Shown: positions 8,940-16,555, counted from the stretch's first letter. The stretch is 23,647 nt of DNA from an uncultured Novosphingobium sp. (GCA_946886365.1 CAMPIM010000056.1:1-23647), one strand, 5' to 3'. Notes: a model not told the origin generated them from the letters alone. Numbers and translations: made by a program.

Positions 8940-8955
8940 TGCAGGAGCCGTGCCA
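8940..8955 (-). promoter_or_regulatory. Sigma-54 promoter of the psp operon
   Basis: On the minus strand the sequence reads TGGCACGGCTCCTGCA, matching the -24/-12 consensus TGGCACG-N4-TTGCW at all but one base, with the GG and GC elements at the correct spacing. Transcription would start near 8930, about 33 nt upstream of the pspA ATG. This fits the known control of psp genes by sigma-54 with PspF. Confidence 0.85.
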
Positions 8956-8982
8956 ATTCGTGAAAAGCCGGAATTTCCTACG

Positions 8983-9009
8983 TTGACTCCCTCCAGCTCC
9001 AATTAATCT
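8983..9009 (+). promoter_or_regulatory. Possible sigma-70 promoter of pspF
   Basis: TTGACT at 8983-8988 matches the -35 consensus at five of six bases. The -10 is weak: TAATCT at 9004-9009, with only 15 nt of spacing. A start near 9016 would place the palindrome at 9020-9034 just downstream, where bound PspF could repress its own gene. This is tentative. Confidence 0.3.
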
Positions 9010-9019
9010 TGCCAACAAG

Positions 9020-9034
9020 TGGTGATTTTCACCA
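9020..9034. promoter_or_regulatory. Palindrome between pspA and pspF, candidate PspF binding site
   Basis: TGGTGATTTTCACCA is a perfect 6-bp inverted repeat around three bases. Its centre is about 97 bp upstream of the predicted pspA transcription start, the usual distance for an enhancer of a sigma-54 promoter. It also ends 10 nt before the pspF ATG, suiting autoregulation. Binding by PspF is inferred from position. Confidence 0.5.
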
Positions 9035-9044
9035 TAATATGGTC

Positions 9045-10061
9045 ATGGAACGAAACAGCCAATTCATCGGCCAGTCGCTACCTTTCCTTGACGCAGTCGA
9101 GCAGGCAGGACGCGCCGCCGAACTCGATCGCCCGATCCTGGTTGTTGGCGAGCGTGGCACGGGCAAGGAACTGGTCGCCGAGCGACTCCATCGCCTCTCC
9201 CCGCGCTGGGGCGAGCCGCTCATCGTCATGAACTGCGCCGCGCTTCCCGAAACGCTGATCGAGGCCGAACTGTTCGGCCATGAACAGGGCGCCTTCACCG
9301 GCGCCACCCGCGCCCGCGCCGGCCGGTTCGAGGAAGCTGATGGCGGCACGCTCTTTCTCGATGAACTGGCGACACTCTCGATGGCCGCGCAGGAACGGCT
9401 GCTGCGCGTCATCGAATATGGCGAAGTCACCCGCATCGGCGCATCCGGGCCAATGACGGTTGACGTCCGCATCATCGCGGCCACCAACGAAGACCTGCCA
9501 CTGCTGGCCGAAACGGGCCGCTTCCGTGCGGACCTGCTAGACCGGCTCAGTTTCGAAGTCATCACCCTGCCGCCACTGCGCGCCCGCGAGGGAGATGTGG
9601 TCGTGCTCGCCGATCATTTCGGCCGCCGCATGGCCGCCGAACTGGGACGGTCCGAATGGCGTGGTTTCACGCCTGACTGCCTCGCCGCACTGGAAGCGCA
9701 TGGCTGGCCCGGCAATGTCCGCGAACTGCGCAATGTCGTGGAGCGGGCCGTCTATCGCTGGGAAGATCCCTCGGCCCCCGTCGGCCGGATCATCTTCGAC
9801 CCCTTCGCCTCGCCCTGGAAGCCGCAAACGCCGCCGCTCAACGCCAGTGCAGAGGAACCCAAGCCCGCCCCCGCAACCGGCTTCACCGACGTCCGCGACC
9901 TGCGGGCCGCCGTGGACGCGCATGAAGCCGCGATCGTGCAGGCAGTGCTGGAACGCCACCGCTACAATCAACGCGCGACCGCCAAGGCTCTTGGCCTAAG
10001 TTATGACCAGCTGCGCCATTGTTTGAGGAAACATGGCTTGGGTGCTGAGCGCCCGCTCTAG
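9045..10061 (+). CDS. pspF: Sigma-54-dependent activator PspF
   Basis: PspF is the AAA+ enhancer-binding protein that opens sigma-54 promoters of the psp genes and is held inactive by PspA. The 338-residue protein has no N-terminal sensor domain, as expected for PspF. It shows Walker A GERGTGKE (35-42), the sigma-54-contacting GAFTGA loop (82-87), Walker B GGTLFLDE (100-107), the sensor region GWPGNVREL, and a C-terminal Fis-type helix-turn-helix (RATAKALGLSYDQLRHCLRK). The frame reaches back to a TTG at 9009; MERNSQFIGQ from the ATG at 9045 matches the family. No clear Shine-Dalgarno is visible. A repeat lies 6 nt downstream. Confidence 0.94.
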   Translation: MERNSQFIGQSLPFLDAVEQAGRAAELDRPILVVGERGTGKELVAERLHRLSPRWGEPLIVMNCAALPETLIEAELFGHEQGAFTGATRARAGRFEEADGGTLFLDELATLSMAAQERLLRVIEYGEVTRIGASGPMTVDVRIIAATNEDLPLLAETGRFRADLLDRLSFEVITLPPLRAREGDVVVLADHFGRRMAAELGRSEWRGFTPDCLAALEAHGWPGNVRELRNVVERAVYRWEDPSAPVGRIIFDPFASPWKPQTPPLNASAEEPKPAPATGFTDVRDLRAAVDAHEAAIVQAVLERHRYNQRATAKALGLSYDQLRHCLRKHGLGAERPL

Positions 10062-10067
10062 CTACTA

Positions 10068-10157
10068 CCGTTCGGGCTGAGCCTTTGAAGCCCTTTTGCT
10101 TCTTCTTGCGCCGCGCTCAAGGGAAGTGAAGGGCTTCGACAGGCTCAGCCCGAACGG
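10068..10157. repeat. Intergenic inverted repeat, second family
   Basis: The left arm CCGTTCGGGCTGAGCC continues TTTGAAGCCCTT; the right arm is its near-complement, AAGGGCTTCGACAGG followed by CTCAGCCCGAACGG. The left arm lacks about three bases found in the right (GACAGG against CCT-TTG), otherwise they match for nearly 30 bp. It fills the gap between pspF and the convergent dehydrogenase gene. Its sequence is unrelated to the copies at 6175 and 12483. It may serve as a structure at both transcript ends, but has no T run. Confidence 0.8.
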
Positions 10158-10169
10158 ACGGGTGATAAG

Positions 10170-11048
10170 TTAGCGGGTCGGGACAGGCTCTGGCCCCGAA
10201 TAGTCATAAAAGCCCTTGCCGGTCTTGCGCCCCAGCCAGCCAGCCTCGACATACTTCACCAGCAACGGCGCGGGGCGATATTTGGAATCACCAGTCGTCG
10301 ACCGCAGCACGTTCAGAATCTCAAGGCAGGTATCGAGCCCAACAAAATCCGCCAGCGTCAGCGGACCCATGGGATGGTTCAGCCCCAGCCGCACGCCCGT
10401 GTCGATGTCGCGAATGTTGGAAACCCCTTCGCCCAACGCAAAGATGGATTCGTTGATCATCGGCAGCAGGATGCGATTGACGACGAAACCGGGGGAATCG
10501 AACGCCTGCACGACGTGCTTGCCCAGCCGCTTGGTATAGGCTTCGATCGTCGCGACCGTCTCGTCGGACGTCGCCAGCCCGCGGATCAACTCGATCAGCG
10601 CCATGACCTGTACGGGGTTGAAGAAGTGGATGCCCACGAACAGCGCCGGATCGGGAACCACCTGCGCCAGCCGCGTGATGGGGATGGATGATGTGTTGCT
10701 CGCCAGGATCGTGCCGGGCGTGATCACCGCGCTGACATTAGTGAAGATGCTGCGCTTTATCTCTTCCCGCTCGGTCGCGGCTTCGATCACCAACTGAGCC
10801 TCGGCCAGCGGAGCCAAGTCGCCGCTCGGCCGGATGCGGGCAAAGGCAGCTTCGGAATCTTCCTGGCTCAACTTGCCCTTTTCGACCGCACGGGCAAGCT
10901 GCTTTGAAATGCCCTGAAGCCCCTTTTGCGCGCGCGCCAGATCGACGTCGCACAGGATCACATCATATCCAGCCTGCGCGCTGACCTGCGCGATCCCCGC
11001 GCCCATCTGACCAGCGCCGACGACGCCCACGGTCTGAATGTCGGTCAT
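10170..11048 (-). CDS. 3-hydroxybutyryl-CoA dehydrogenase
   Basis: This 292-residue, single-function 3-hydroxyacyl-CoA dehydrogenase oxidises (S)-3-hydroxybutyryl-CoA to acetoacetyl-CoA with NAD(P), in fatty acid, butyrate or polyhydroxybutyrate metabolism. The Rossmann motif [14 protein letters not shown] (Gly11, 13, 16) is followed by the NAD-selecting Asp in [11 protein letters not shown]. The catalytic dyad is His141 in [11 protein letters not shown] and Glu153 in [16 protein letters not shown] and the C-terminal domain with [16 protein letters not shown] and [11 protein letters not shown] complete the family pattern. An AGGA site lies ahead of the ATG. It stands alone on its strand here; Hbd, PaaH and FadB2 are alternative names that the sequence cannot separate. 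Confidence 0.94.
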   Translation of the reverse strand: MTDIQTVGVVGAGQMGAGIAQVSAQAGYDVILCDVDLARAQKGLQGISKQLARAVEKGKLSQEDSEAAFARIRPSGDLAPLAEAQLVIEAATEREEIKRSIFTNVSAVITPGTILASNTSSIPITRLAQVVPDPALFVGIHFFNPVQVMALIELIRGLATSDETVATIEAYTKRLGKHVVQAFDSPGFVVNRILLPMINESIFALGEGVSNIRDIDTGVRLGLNHPMGPLTLADFVGLDTCLEILNVLRSTTGDSKYRPAPLLVKYVEAGWLGRKTGKGFYDYSGPEPVPTR

Positions 11049-11261
11049 GCTAATGTCCTCGCAAAAATAATTTGCCGCCCACTAGCGCCATGGGAAGCAG
11101 GGAGCCAGCGCTTTCGAACATCCATCACAACGGCTGCTGTGTTAATCAGGGCTAGCGCGCCGCGTTTGTGGGACGGATAGCCCTGGCTGCCCGGCAGGCC
11201 GCTTCGGCCCTGTTCATTTCCGGCTTTGCCTGCCGCCTGCTTGATGGTTAAAAGGCCGCGC

Positions 11262-11732
11262 ATGTCCGTTTCAGCGTCCATGCCCGAGCCGGCAACCGGA
11301 AGGTTCATTGCCGCCGTGCATCACTTTCCCTTGCGTGTCTATTTTGAGGATACGGACCTGTCCGGGCTCGTCTATCACGCCAATTATCTACGTTATATGG
11401 AGCGCGCGCGATCCGACATGCTGCGCGTGGCCGGGATCGATCAGCGCGCCGCGCAGGAAGATGGCACCGGCGTCTATGCCGTCACCAGCCTCCAAATCGC
11501 CTATAAGCGCCCGGCCCGGCTTGACGATGATCTGCTGGTCGAAAGCCGCGTGACCGCCATTCGCCCTGTCGCCTGCACCATTCATCAAAGAGTCAGGTGC
11601 GGCGATGAAATACTGACGGACGGCGAAGTCTCTGTCGCCTTCCTGACCAGCCAGGGCCGTCCCACGCGGCAACCCAAGCCCTGGATCGACATTTTCAGCC
11701 GTTTGATGAGAGGGGAAGACATCAACCCATGA
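11262..11732 (+). CDS. ybgC: Acyl-CoA thioesterase YbgC of the tol-pal cluster
   Basis: YbgC is a cytoplasmic hot-dog thioesterase commonly encoded first in tol-pal operons. The 156-residue protein carries the catalytic motif RVYFEDTDLSGLVYHANYLRYMERAR, with Asp30 or Asp32 as the active acid, and the strand SLQIAYKRPARLDDDLLVES. The ATG at 11262 has AAAGG 8 nt upstream; an in-frame ATG at 11280 would also leave the domain whole. Its TGA overlaps the ATG of tolQ by 4 nt (ATGA), so the two are translationally coupled. The promoter of the cluster must lie in 11049-11261, but I could not identify it. Confidence 0.93.
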   Translation: MSVSASMPEPATGRFIAAVHHFPLRVYFEDTDLSGLVYHANYLRYMERARSDMLRVAGIDQRAAQEDGTGVYAVTSLQIAYKRPARLDDDLLVESRVTAIRPVACTIHQRVRCGDEILTDGEVSVAFLTSQGRPTRQPKPWIDIFSRLMRGEDINP

Positions 11733-12451
11733 GCCTTTCGATGCCCGACGTTGACGCCGCTGTCGGCGCCGCCACCCAAGCTGCGACCATTTCGCCGCTC
11801 GCCCTGTTCCTGCAGGCCGACATTGTCGTGAAGGTGGTGATGCTGGGCCTCGTGCTCGCCAGCATCTGGACCTGGGCGATGATCATCGGCTTCACCTTCA
11901 CCCTGCGCAAGGCCAGCCGCCACAGCAGCGCGTTCGAGGATGATTTCTGGAAAGCGGAAGATATCGACCGCTTCTATGAAGCGCGCGGCAAGTCATCCGA
12001 CTTCCCCGCTGCCAAGGTGATGGCCGCAGGCGTCACCGAATGGCGCCGCTCCACCGCGCAGAAGGTCATCGACCGCGACGGCACGCGCGACCGGCTGTCG
12101 ACGGCTATGTCCAGCATGATCGCGGCAGAGGTCGATCGCATGTCCGATCGCCTGAACATCCTTGCGACGATCGGCTCGGTTGCGCCCTTTGTCGGCCTGT
12201 TCGGCACCGTGTGGGGTATCATGCGCGCCTTCACCGCCATCGCGAAGGAACAGAACAGCTCGCTCGCCGTCGTCGCGCCCGGCATTGCCGAAGCGCTCTT
12301 CGCCACGGCGATCGGCTTGTTCGCCGCCATCCCGGCGGTCATCGCTTACAACCGCTTCAGCCATGGCATCAACCGCATGGAATCCAAGCTCACCCGCTTC
12401 GCGGACGGCTTTTATTCGACACTCAGCCGGGAGTTGGAGGCGCAGCGGTGA
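11729..12451 (+). CDS. tolQ: Tol-Pal system inner-membrane motor subunit TolQ
   Basis: TolQ and TolR form the proton-driven motor that energises TolA, drawing the outer membrane inward at division. The 240-residue protein has the three expected membrane segments: about 33-58, 146-168 (ATIGSVAPFVGLFGTVWGIM) and 186-207 (IAEALFATAIGLFAAIPAVI), with a large cytoplasmic loop between the first and second. The last two segments contain the small-residue faces that line the proton path in the ExbB/TolQ/MotA family. It overlaps ybgC by 4 nt. Unusually, a REP-like repeat separates it from tolR. Confidence 0.97.
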   Translation: MSLSMPDVDAAVGAATQAATISPLALFLQADIVVKVVMLGLVLASIWTWAMIIGFTFTLRKASRHSSAFEDDFWKAEDIDRFYEARGKSSDFPAAKVMAAGVTEWRRSTAQKVIDRDGTRDRLSTAMSSMIAAEVDRMSDRLNILATIGSVAPFVGLFGTVWGIMRAFTAIAKEQNSSLAVVAPGIAEALFATAIGLFAAIPAVIAYNRFSHGINRMESKLTRFADGFYSTLSRELEAQR

Positions 12452-12482
12452 TGGCACCTCTCACCATCATCCCACCCCATTT

Positions 12483-12565
12483 CGTCATCCCAGCGAAAGC
12501 TGGGATCTCATGCCTCACACCCGGCCCTATCCCTCCTGAGATGCCAGCTTTCGCTGGCATGACGG
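12483..12565. repeat. REP-like palindromic doublet, copy 2, inside the tol operon
   Basis: The left arm (12483-12510) and right arm (12537-12565) are inverted copies of the same unit as at 6175-6254. Each arm is a perfect 8-bp hairpin: ATCCCAGC-GAAA-GCTGGGAT on the left and ATGCCAGC-TTTC-GCTGGCAT on the right. The C-G to G-C change in the right arm is matched on both sides of its stem. The element sits in the 125-nt tolQ-tolR gap, and its outer right edge runs into the tolR ribosome site. Confidence 0.88.
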
Positions 12566-12569
12566 AGGT
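12564..12569 (+). promoter_or_regulatory. Ribosome binding site of tolR at the edge of the repeat
   Basis: GGAGGT lies 7 nt ahead of the tolR ATG and directly continues the repeat's terminal ATGAC. The reverse complement of the left edge of copy 1 (ACCTCCCGTCAT) also gives ATGACGGGAGGT, so the site seems to belong to the repeat itself. Confidence 0.7.
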
Positions 12570-12576
12570 CGTGTAA

Positions 12577-13056
12577 ATGGCCATGTCCGGCCCACCCTCT
12601 CACCGCCGTGGCCGGGGCCGCGCGCCGATGGCGGACATCAACGTCACCCCTCTAGTCGACGTCATGCTGGTGCTGCTCATCATCTTCATGGTGACCGCCC
12701 CGTTGCTCGTCACCGGCGTTCCGGTGAATCTTCCGGAAACCCGCGCCAAGGGGCTCGATCAGGATCAGAAGCCAACCGTGGTATCCATCGACCGTGACGG
12801 CGGCCTCTATATCGATGAAACACAGATCAGCGATGCCGACCTGCCGGATCGCCTGGCCGAGATCATGTCCGCCAATGCAGGCAAAACCGAGCCGCCGCAA
12901 ATCTTCCTGCGCGCGGACACTGGCCTCGACTATGGCCGGGTCATGCGCGTGATGGGTGAACTCAACCGCGCCGGGCTGAACAAGGTCGCGCTGGTCAGCA
13001 CCGGCGGCGGCGATGCCCCAATCTCCTCAGGCGCCGTCAGCGGCGGTTCAGAATAG
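12577..13056 (+). CDS. tolR: Tol-Pal system protein TolR
   Basis: TolR is the ExbD-type partner of TolQ, anchored in the inner membrane with a periplasmic domain. The 159-residue protein starts with a short cytoplasmic tail, then [20 protein letters not shown] (about 20-39), whose Asp28 is the conserved membrane proton carrier. The periplasmic domain (about 50-150) has the ExbD pattern, including [13 protein letters not shown] and [33 protein letters not shown]. The start at 12577 is preceded by GGAGGT from the neighbouring repeat. tolA follows after 18 nt. Confidence 0.96.
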   Translation: MAMSGPPSHRRGRGRAPMADINVTPLVDVMLVLLIIFMVTAPLLVTGVPVNLPETRAKGLDQDQKPTVVSIDRDGGLYIDETQISDADLPDRLAEIMSANAGKTEPPQIFLRADTGLDYGRVMRVMGELNRAGLNKVALVSTGGGDAPISSGAVSGGSE

Positions 13057-13074
13057 GGACCATAGGACTCGGGG

Positions 13075-13995
13075 ATGGAACGTGCGGAGAAAATCGGCCT
13101 TGGCGTGGCGACGGCGGGACATGTCCTGCTGTTCGGCTTGCTGTCGGTTGGCTTTCTCGCCACCCCCAATCCGCTCAAATTAAATTCGCCGCCGATGGAC
13201 GTCAGTCTGGTGGACGAGGCCGCGCTGCAATCCGCCGCGCCGCAAATCTCGACCCAGCCGCCCCCGCCCAGCATCGCGCCGGAAGCAGGCCCGACCGAGG
13301 ATGCGGCACCGGCGCCCGTTCCTGAACCCGCGCCTGTGCCGGAGCCGACACCCGCCAAGCCCGAACCGGCCCCGGCACCGGCAAAGAAGGACGTGGCAAA
13401 GCCCCAGCCAAAGCCGAAGCCAAGGCCCGCGCCTACACGGCCAGCGGCCAAGCCGACGCCCGCCAAAGCGAAGCCCGCCGCCGCGCCGACCCCGGCCAAG
13501 GCCGCGCAAAAGCCTGCCGCAAAGGCCAAGCCCAATGCCCCTGCCCGCGCGTCCGGTCAGGGCAAGGCGGAAAAGCCCAAGGGGTCGCTGCTCGGCAAGG
13601 ATTTCCTGAAGGGCATCGACACCGAAGCCGACGCTCCGCGCAGGGCCGCGCCGCCGCCCGCTGCGACCATGGGTCCCGTCCAGAAGGCTGCGCTTGATCG
13701 CCTGATCGGCGATCAAATCTATCGGCATCTGAAGCTCCCTTCCGGCGCGGATGTCGAGCAGCTGGTGGCCTTTCTGGAGGTGAAGATCGACCGCAACGGC
13801 CGAGTAATCGGCAGGCCCGAAGTGATCGACGTGCAGGGCCAGACGGCCAGCAACAAGCCGCAGGTCTCCATCTACAAGGAACGCGCCGTGCAGGCGGTCA
13901 TGCAGGCGTCCCCTTTCCAGGGGCTGCCGGACGAATATTATGAACAGTGGAAATGGCTCAAGCCGTTGAGAGTCTACGCAAGGAAAGCGCGATGA
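13075..13995 (+). CDS. tolA: Tol-Pal energy-transducing protein TolA
   Basis: TolA spans the periplasm from the TolQR motor to TolB and Pal. The 306-residue protein has one N-terminal membrane segment (about 9-30, LGVATAGHVLLFGLLSVGFL), a long Pro/Ala/Lys-rich stalk (about 60-175, repeats such as PAPVPEPAPVPEPTPAKPEP), and a C-terminal globular domain (about 200-306) ending QWKWLKPLRVYARKAR. The stalk is Pro-rich, more TonB-like than the Ala-rich helix of E. coli TolA; identity rests on its position between tolR and tolB. Its TGA overlaps the tolB ATG by 4 nt. Confidence 0.93.
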   Translation: MERAEKIGLGVATAGHVLLFGLLSVGFLATPNPLKLNSPPMDVSLVDEAALQSAAPQISTQPPPPSIAPEAGPTEDAAPAPVPEPAPVPEPTPAKPEPAPAPAKKDVAKPQPKPKPRPAPTRPAAKPTPAKAKPAAAPTPAKAAQKPAAKAKPNAPARASGQGKAEKPKGSLLGKDFLKGIDTEADAPRRAAPPPAATMGPVQKAALDRLIGDQIYRHLKLPSGADVEQLVAFLEVKIDRNGRVIGRPEVIDVQGQTASNKPQVSIYKERAVQAVMQASPFQGLPDEYYEQWKWLKPLRVYARKAR

Positions 13996-15314
13996 GAAGC
14001 TTTGGAATAACCGCACTACTCGCCCTTTGCGCAGCCTTTGCCAGCCCTGCGATGGCCCAGTTGTCGGTCGATGTGACCGGCGACATCGACAGCAACCTCA
14101 AGATCGTCGTGCCCGCTTTGCCCCCGCAGGCGGAGGTGTCTACCCCGGCCGGTTCGTCCAGCGAATTGGGCCGCAAGATTGCGGAAGTAATCGCCTCGGA
14201 CCTCAAGGGCTCGGGCCTGTTCGACCCTTCCGGCCCCGGCGGCATCCCCGCCATCGGCTTTCCGGAAGTCACGAATCCCGCCTATGACAAATGGGGCGCC
14301 TATCAGGCGCTGGTGCAGGGCTTCGTCCGCACCACGGGCGGGGAAGCGGACATCACCGTCGGCTGCTATCTCTATGACGTGGCGCTCAAGCAGGAGCTCA
14401 CCCGCCAGGGTTATGTCGTCGCCCCCCGCGACTGGCGCCGCGCCGCGCATAAATGCGCCGACGCCATCTATGCGCGCCTGTCGGGCGAAAGCCCCTTCTT
14501 CGACAGCCGTATCGCCTATATCGCGGAAAGCGGCCCCAAGGGGAACCGCACCAAGCGGCTCGCCATCATGGATTCGGACGGCGCCAACCACCGCTTCATC
14601 ACCAATGGCCAGTCCATCGCGCTGACCCCGCGCTTTTCGCCCGACTATAAGTCGATCGTCTATGTGAGCTATCTGGGCAGCCGGGTGCGCATCTATGTCT
14701 ATGACATCGGCACCGGCCGTCAGCGGCTCGTCACCGAAAGCAACAATGCGACCTTTGCGCCGCGCTGGTCGCCCGATGGCCGCAACATCCTCTTTTCGAT
14801 GGCGGTCGCGGGCAATACCGACATCTATCGCGTGTCGGCGCAGGGCGGGCAGCCCGTCCGCCTCACCACCGCTCCGGGCATCGATGTCGGGGGCAGCTAT
14901 TCCCCCGATGGCACCCGCATCGTCTTTGAAAGCGACCGTTCGGGTAGCCAGCAAGTCTATGTCATGAACGCCGATGGGTCGGCACAGCGCCGCATCAGCC
15001 ACGGCGGCGGCCGCTATGCGACGCCCGAATGGAGCCCGCGCGGCGACCTCATCGCCTTCACCAAGATCAGCGGCGACTTCAAGATCGCCGTCATGACGCC
15101 GGACGGCGGCAATGAACGCATCCTCACCAATGGCTGGCAGGATGAGCAGCCGACCTGGTCGCCCAACGGCCGCGTCCTGCAATTTTTCCGCACCTCCGCC
15201 GGGCGCGAAGGCACCAGCCAGGTCTGGCAAGTCGACCTGACCGGCGTCAACGAGCGCCGCATCCCCACGCCCTTGAGCGGCTCCGACCCTGCATGGGGTC
15301 CGCTGCTGCCCTGA
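13992..15314 (+). CDS. tolB: Tol-Pal system beta-propeller protein TolB
   Basis: TolB is the periplasmic protein that binds Pal and is pulled off it by TolA. The 440-residue precursor has a signal peptide (MRSFGITALLALCAAFASP, cleaved after AMA at residue 22). An N-terminal alpha/beta domain (about 23-165) is followed by a six-bladed propeller of PD40/TolB repeats, visible as recurring patterns such as LTPRFSPDYKSIVYVS, FAPRWSPDGRNILF, GGSYSPDGTRIVFESDRSG, TPEWSPRGDLIAFTK and PTWSPNGRVLQFFR. The frame is open from 13947, but the ATG at 13992 overlaps the tolA stop (ATGA), follows AAGGAA and begins the signal peptide. Confidence 0.97.
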   Translation: MRSFGITALLALCAAFASPAMAQLSVDVTGDIDSNLKIVVPALPPQAEVSTPAGSSSELGRKIAEVIASDLKGSGLFDPSGPGGIPAIGFPEVTNPAYDKWGAYQALVQGFVRTTGGEADITVGCYLYDVALKQELTRQGYVVAPRDWRRAAHKCADAIYARLSGESPFFDSRIAYIAESGPKGNRTKRLAIMDSDGANHRFITNGQSIALTPRFSPDYKSIVYVSYLGSRVRIYVYDIGTGRQRLVTESNNATFAPRWSPDGRNILFSMAVAGNTDIYRVSAQGGQPVRLTTAPGIDVGGSYSPDGTRIVFESDRSGSQQVYVMNADGSAQRRISHGGGRYATPEWSPRGDLIAFTKISGDFKIAVMTPDGGNERILTNGWQDEQPTWSPNGRVLQFFRTSAGREGTSQVWQVDLTGVNERRIPTPLSGSDPAWGPLLP

Positions 15315-15373
15315 CAGGGAACCACATCATCGCGCAAGCGTAACGACCGCATGGACTTTTTGAGGAGCCTCCC

Positions 15374-15889
15374 ATGAAACTCAACCGCCCCCTTTTGATC
15401 GCCGTGTCCGTCCTCGCGCTCGCCGCCTGCGGCAAGAAGGCGCCCAAGGACCTGCCACCCCCGCCCGCAACCGATACCAGTGCGCAGACCGGCACCGGGA
15501 CCGGCACGACCACTGGTCCGGTCAAGGGCAGCCAGGAAGATTTCGTCGCGTCGGTCTCATCCGACCGCATCTTCTTCGACACCGACCAATATGATGTCGA
15601 TGCGCAGGACCAGCAGACCTTGCAGAGCCAGGCGGCATGGTTGCAGCAGAACCCCAATGTTCGCGTCACGATCGAAGGCCATGCCGACGAGCGTGGCACC
15701 CGCGACTATAATATCGCGCTCGGCGATCGCCGCGCCAATGCCGCGAAAAACTATCTCGCTTCACTCGGCATCGACCCCAGCCGGATCAACACGGTCAGCT
15801 ATGGCAAGGAACGCCCCGCTGCGCTGGGTTCGGATGAAGCCGCCTGGGCACAGAACCGCCGCGCTGTAACCGTGACTGTTCAGTATTAA
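15374..15889 (+). CDS. pal: Peptidoglycan-associated lipoprotein Pal
   Basis: Pal is anchored in the outer membrane and binds peptidoglycan, completing the Tol-Pal bridge. The 171-residue precursor has a lipoprotein signal ending LALAAC (Cys19), a short Pro/Thr/Gly linker, and an OmpA-like domain (about 58-168). The peptidoglycan-binding segment IEGHADERGTRDYNIALGDR is intact, with Asp105 and Arg120 at the usual diaminopimelate-contacting positions. GAGGAG stands ahead of the ATG. It lies 59 nt after tolB and is followed by a strong terminator, so the cluster ends here; no cpoB (ybgF) gene follows, unlike E. coli. Confidence 0.97.
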   Translation: MKLNRPLLIAVSVLALAACGKKAPKDLPPPPATDTSAQTGTGTGTTTGPVKGSQEDFVASVSSDRIFFDTDQYDVDAQDQQTLQSQAAWLQQNPNVRVTIEGHADERGTRDYNIALGDRRANAAKNYLASLGIDPSRINTVSYGKERPAALGSDEAAWAQNRRAVTVTVQY

Positions 15890-15918
15890 AAAGCCTTCGG
15901 GTCGCACCAGGCTATTAG

Positions 15919-15952
15919 AAAGCCCGCCGGTTTTCGGACCGGCGGGCTTTTT
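15919..15952 (+). terminator. Rho-independent terminator of the tol-pal operon
   Basis: AAAGCCCGCCGGT (15919-15931) pairs perfectly over 13 bp with ACCGGCGGGCTTT (15938-15950) around a 6-nt loop, and the stem runs into TTTTT. It lies 30 nt after the pal stop. On the minus strand the T run is only three bases, so it works mainly for the tol genes. Confidence 0.93.
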
Positions 15953-16006
15953 CTGTGTCAGGATATGGCAACGGGCGTTCCGTGCCTCTCCCTGCTTACG
16001 GTAGGC

Positions 16007-16063
16007 GCTTAGGATGAGCGGCCCAGCTTTGGGAGCGCCCACGAAGGGCGGCGCGTCCTAAGC
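16007..16063. repeat. Inverted repeat at the 3' end of the MarR gene
   Basis: GCTTAGGA (16007-16014) and TCCTAAGC (16056-16063) are exact 8-bp inverted repeats, and GCGCCC...GGGCGGCGC pairs inside them. The outer right arm overlaps the MarR stop codon (16058-16060). It could cap the 3' end of the leftward transcript, but no T run follows. Confidence 0.4.
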
Positions 16064-16507
16064 CTGTTTGCGCCGTTCAGCGATGCGGCGAGTGAGGAGT
16101 TGCATCATGTTGACGGTGATCTCGACGGCAGCTTCGGGGACGCCGTCGAACAGCTGCTGCGACAGGTCATCCAGTCGTGCTTCGATCCGTGCTGCAACGT
16201 CGCGACCTGCATCGGTGAACTCCACCCGGTTCGATCGCTTGTCATCCGGATGCGGCAGGCGCTCGATCAATCCCATCGCCGCCAGCCCGTCCAGCGTCCG
16301 CACCAGCGAGGGCTGGGTAATGCCCAGCTGATCGGCGAGATCGGCCTGCCTTACGTCGGGACCCAGCCGGGCGAGGTGCACCAGGCACCAGCCCGCGCTG
16401 GAGGACACCCGCAATTCCGCCAGCGCTTCATCAGCCAGTTGCCGCCAGCCGCGCGCGACCAGCGGGAACTGCTGCACCAGCCCCTGCGTCAGGCCGGAAC
16501 TAGACAT
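16058..16507 (-). CDS. MarR-family transcriptional regulator
   Basis: The 149-residue protein is a typical MarR/SlyA-type dimeric winged-helix repressor. The recognition region DVRQADLADQLGITQPSLVRTLDGLAAMGLIERLPHPDDKRSNRVEFTDAG (about 51-101) contains the helix-turn-helix and the beta-wing with the conserved DKRS. N- and C-terminal helices supply the dimer interface. It is the last gene of a minus-strand run M16 peptidase - small protein - marR, 48 nt after the small protein. MarR proteins usually answer to small phenolic or lipophilic ligands; neither ligand nor target can be read here. The ribosome site ahead of its ATG is weak, which fits translation from the shared transcript. Confidence 0.93.
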   Translation of the reverse strand: MSSSGLTQGLVQQFPLVARGWRQLADEALAELRVSSSAGWCLVHLARLGPDVRQADLADQLGITQPSLVRTLDGLAAMGLIERLPHPDDKRSNRVEFTDAGRDVAARIEARLDDLSQQLFDGVPEAAVEITVNMMQLLTRRIAERRKQA

Positions 16508-16555
16508 CAGGATAATCCCAGGGTGGCGCGGCCGGTCATTGGCGGAAACGCCCGC

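Noticed and set aside
14016..15230. A 404-codon minus-strand frame opposite tolB.
   Set aside because: tolB is certain from its signal peptide and propeller repeats; the antisense frame has no family features and no start context.
3144..15906. The 15-mer AGCCTTCGGGTCGCA occurs at 3144-3158 and again at 15892-15906, each near a GC-rich terminator.
   Set aside because: One shared 15-mer is close to chance expectation in a GC-rich window of this size, and the two copies have opposite orientation relative to their terminators. Flanks do not match.
16007..16063. The inverted repeat at the marR stop as a true intrinsic terminator.
   Set aside because: It has no T run on either side and its 8-bp arms are 41 nt apart, so it was recorded only as an inverted repeat.
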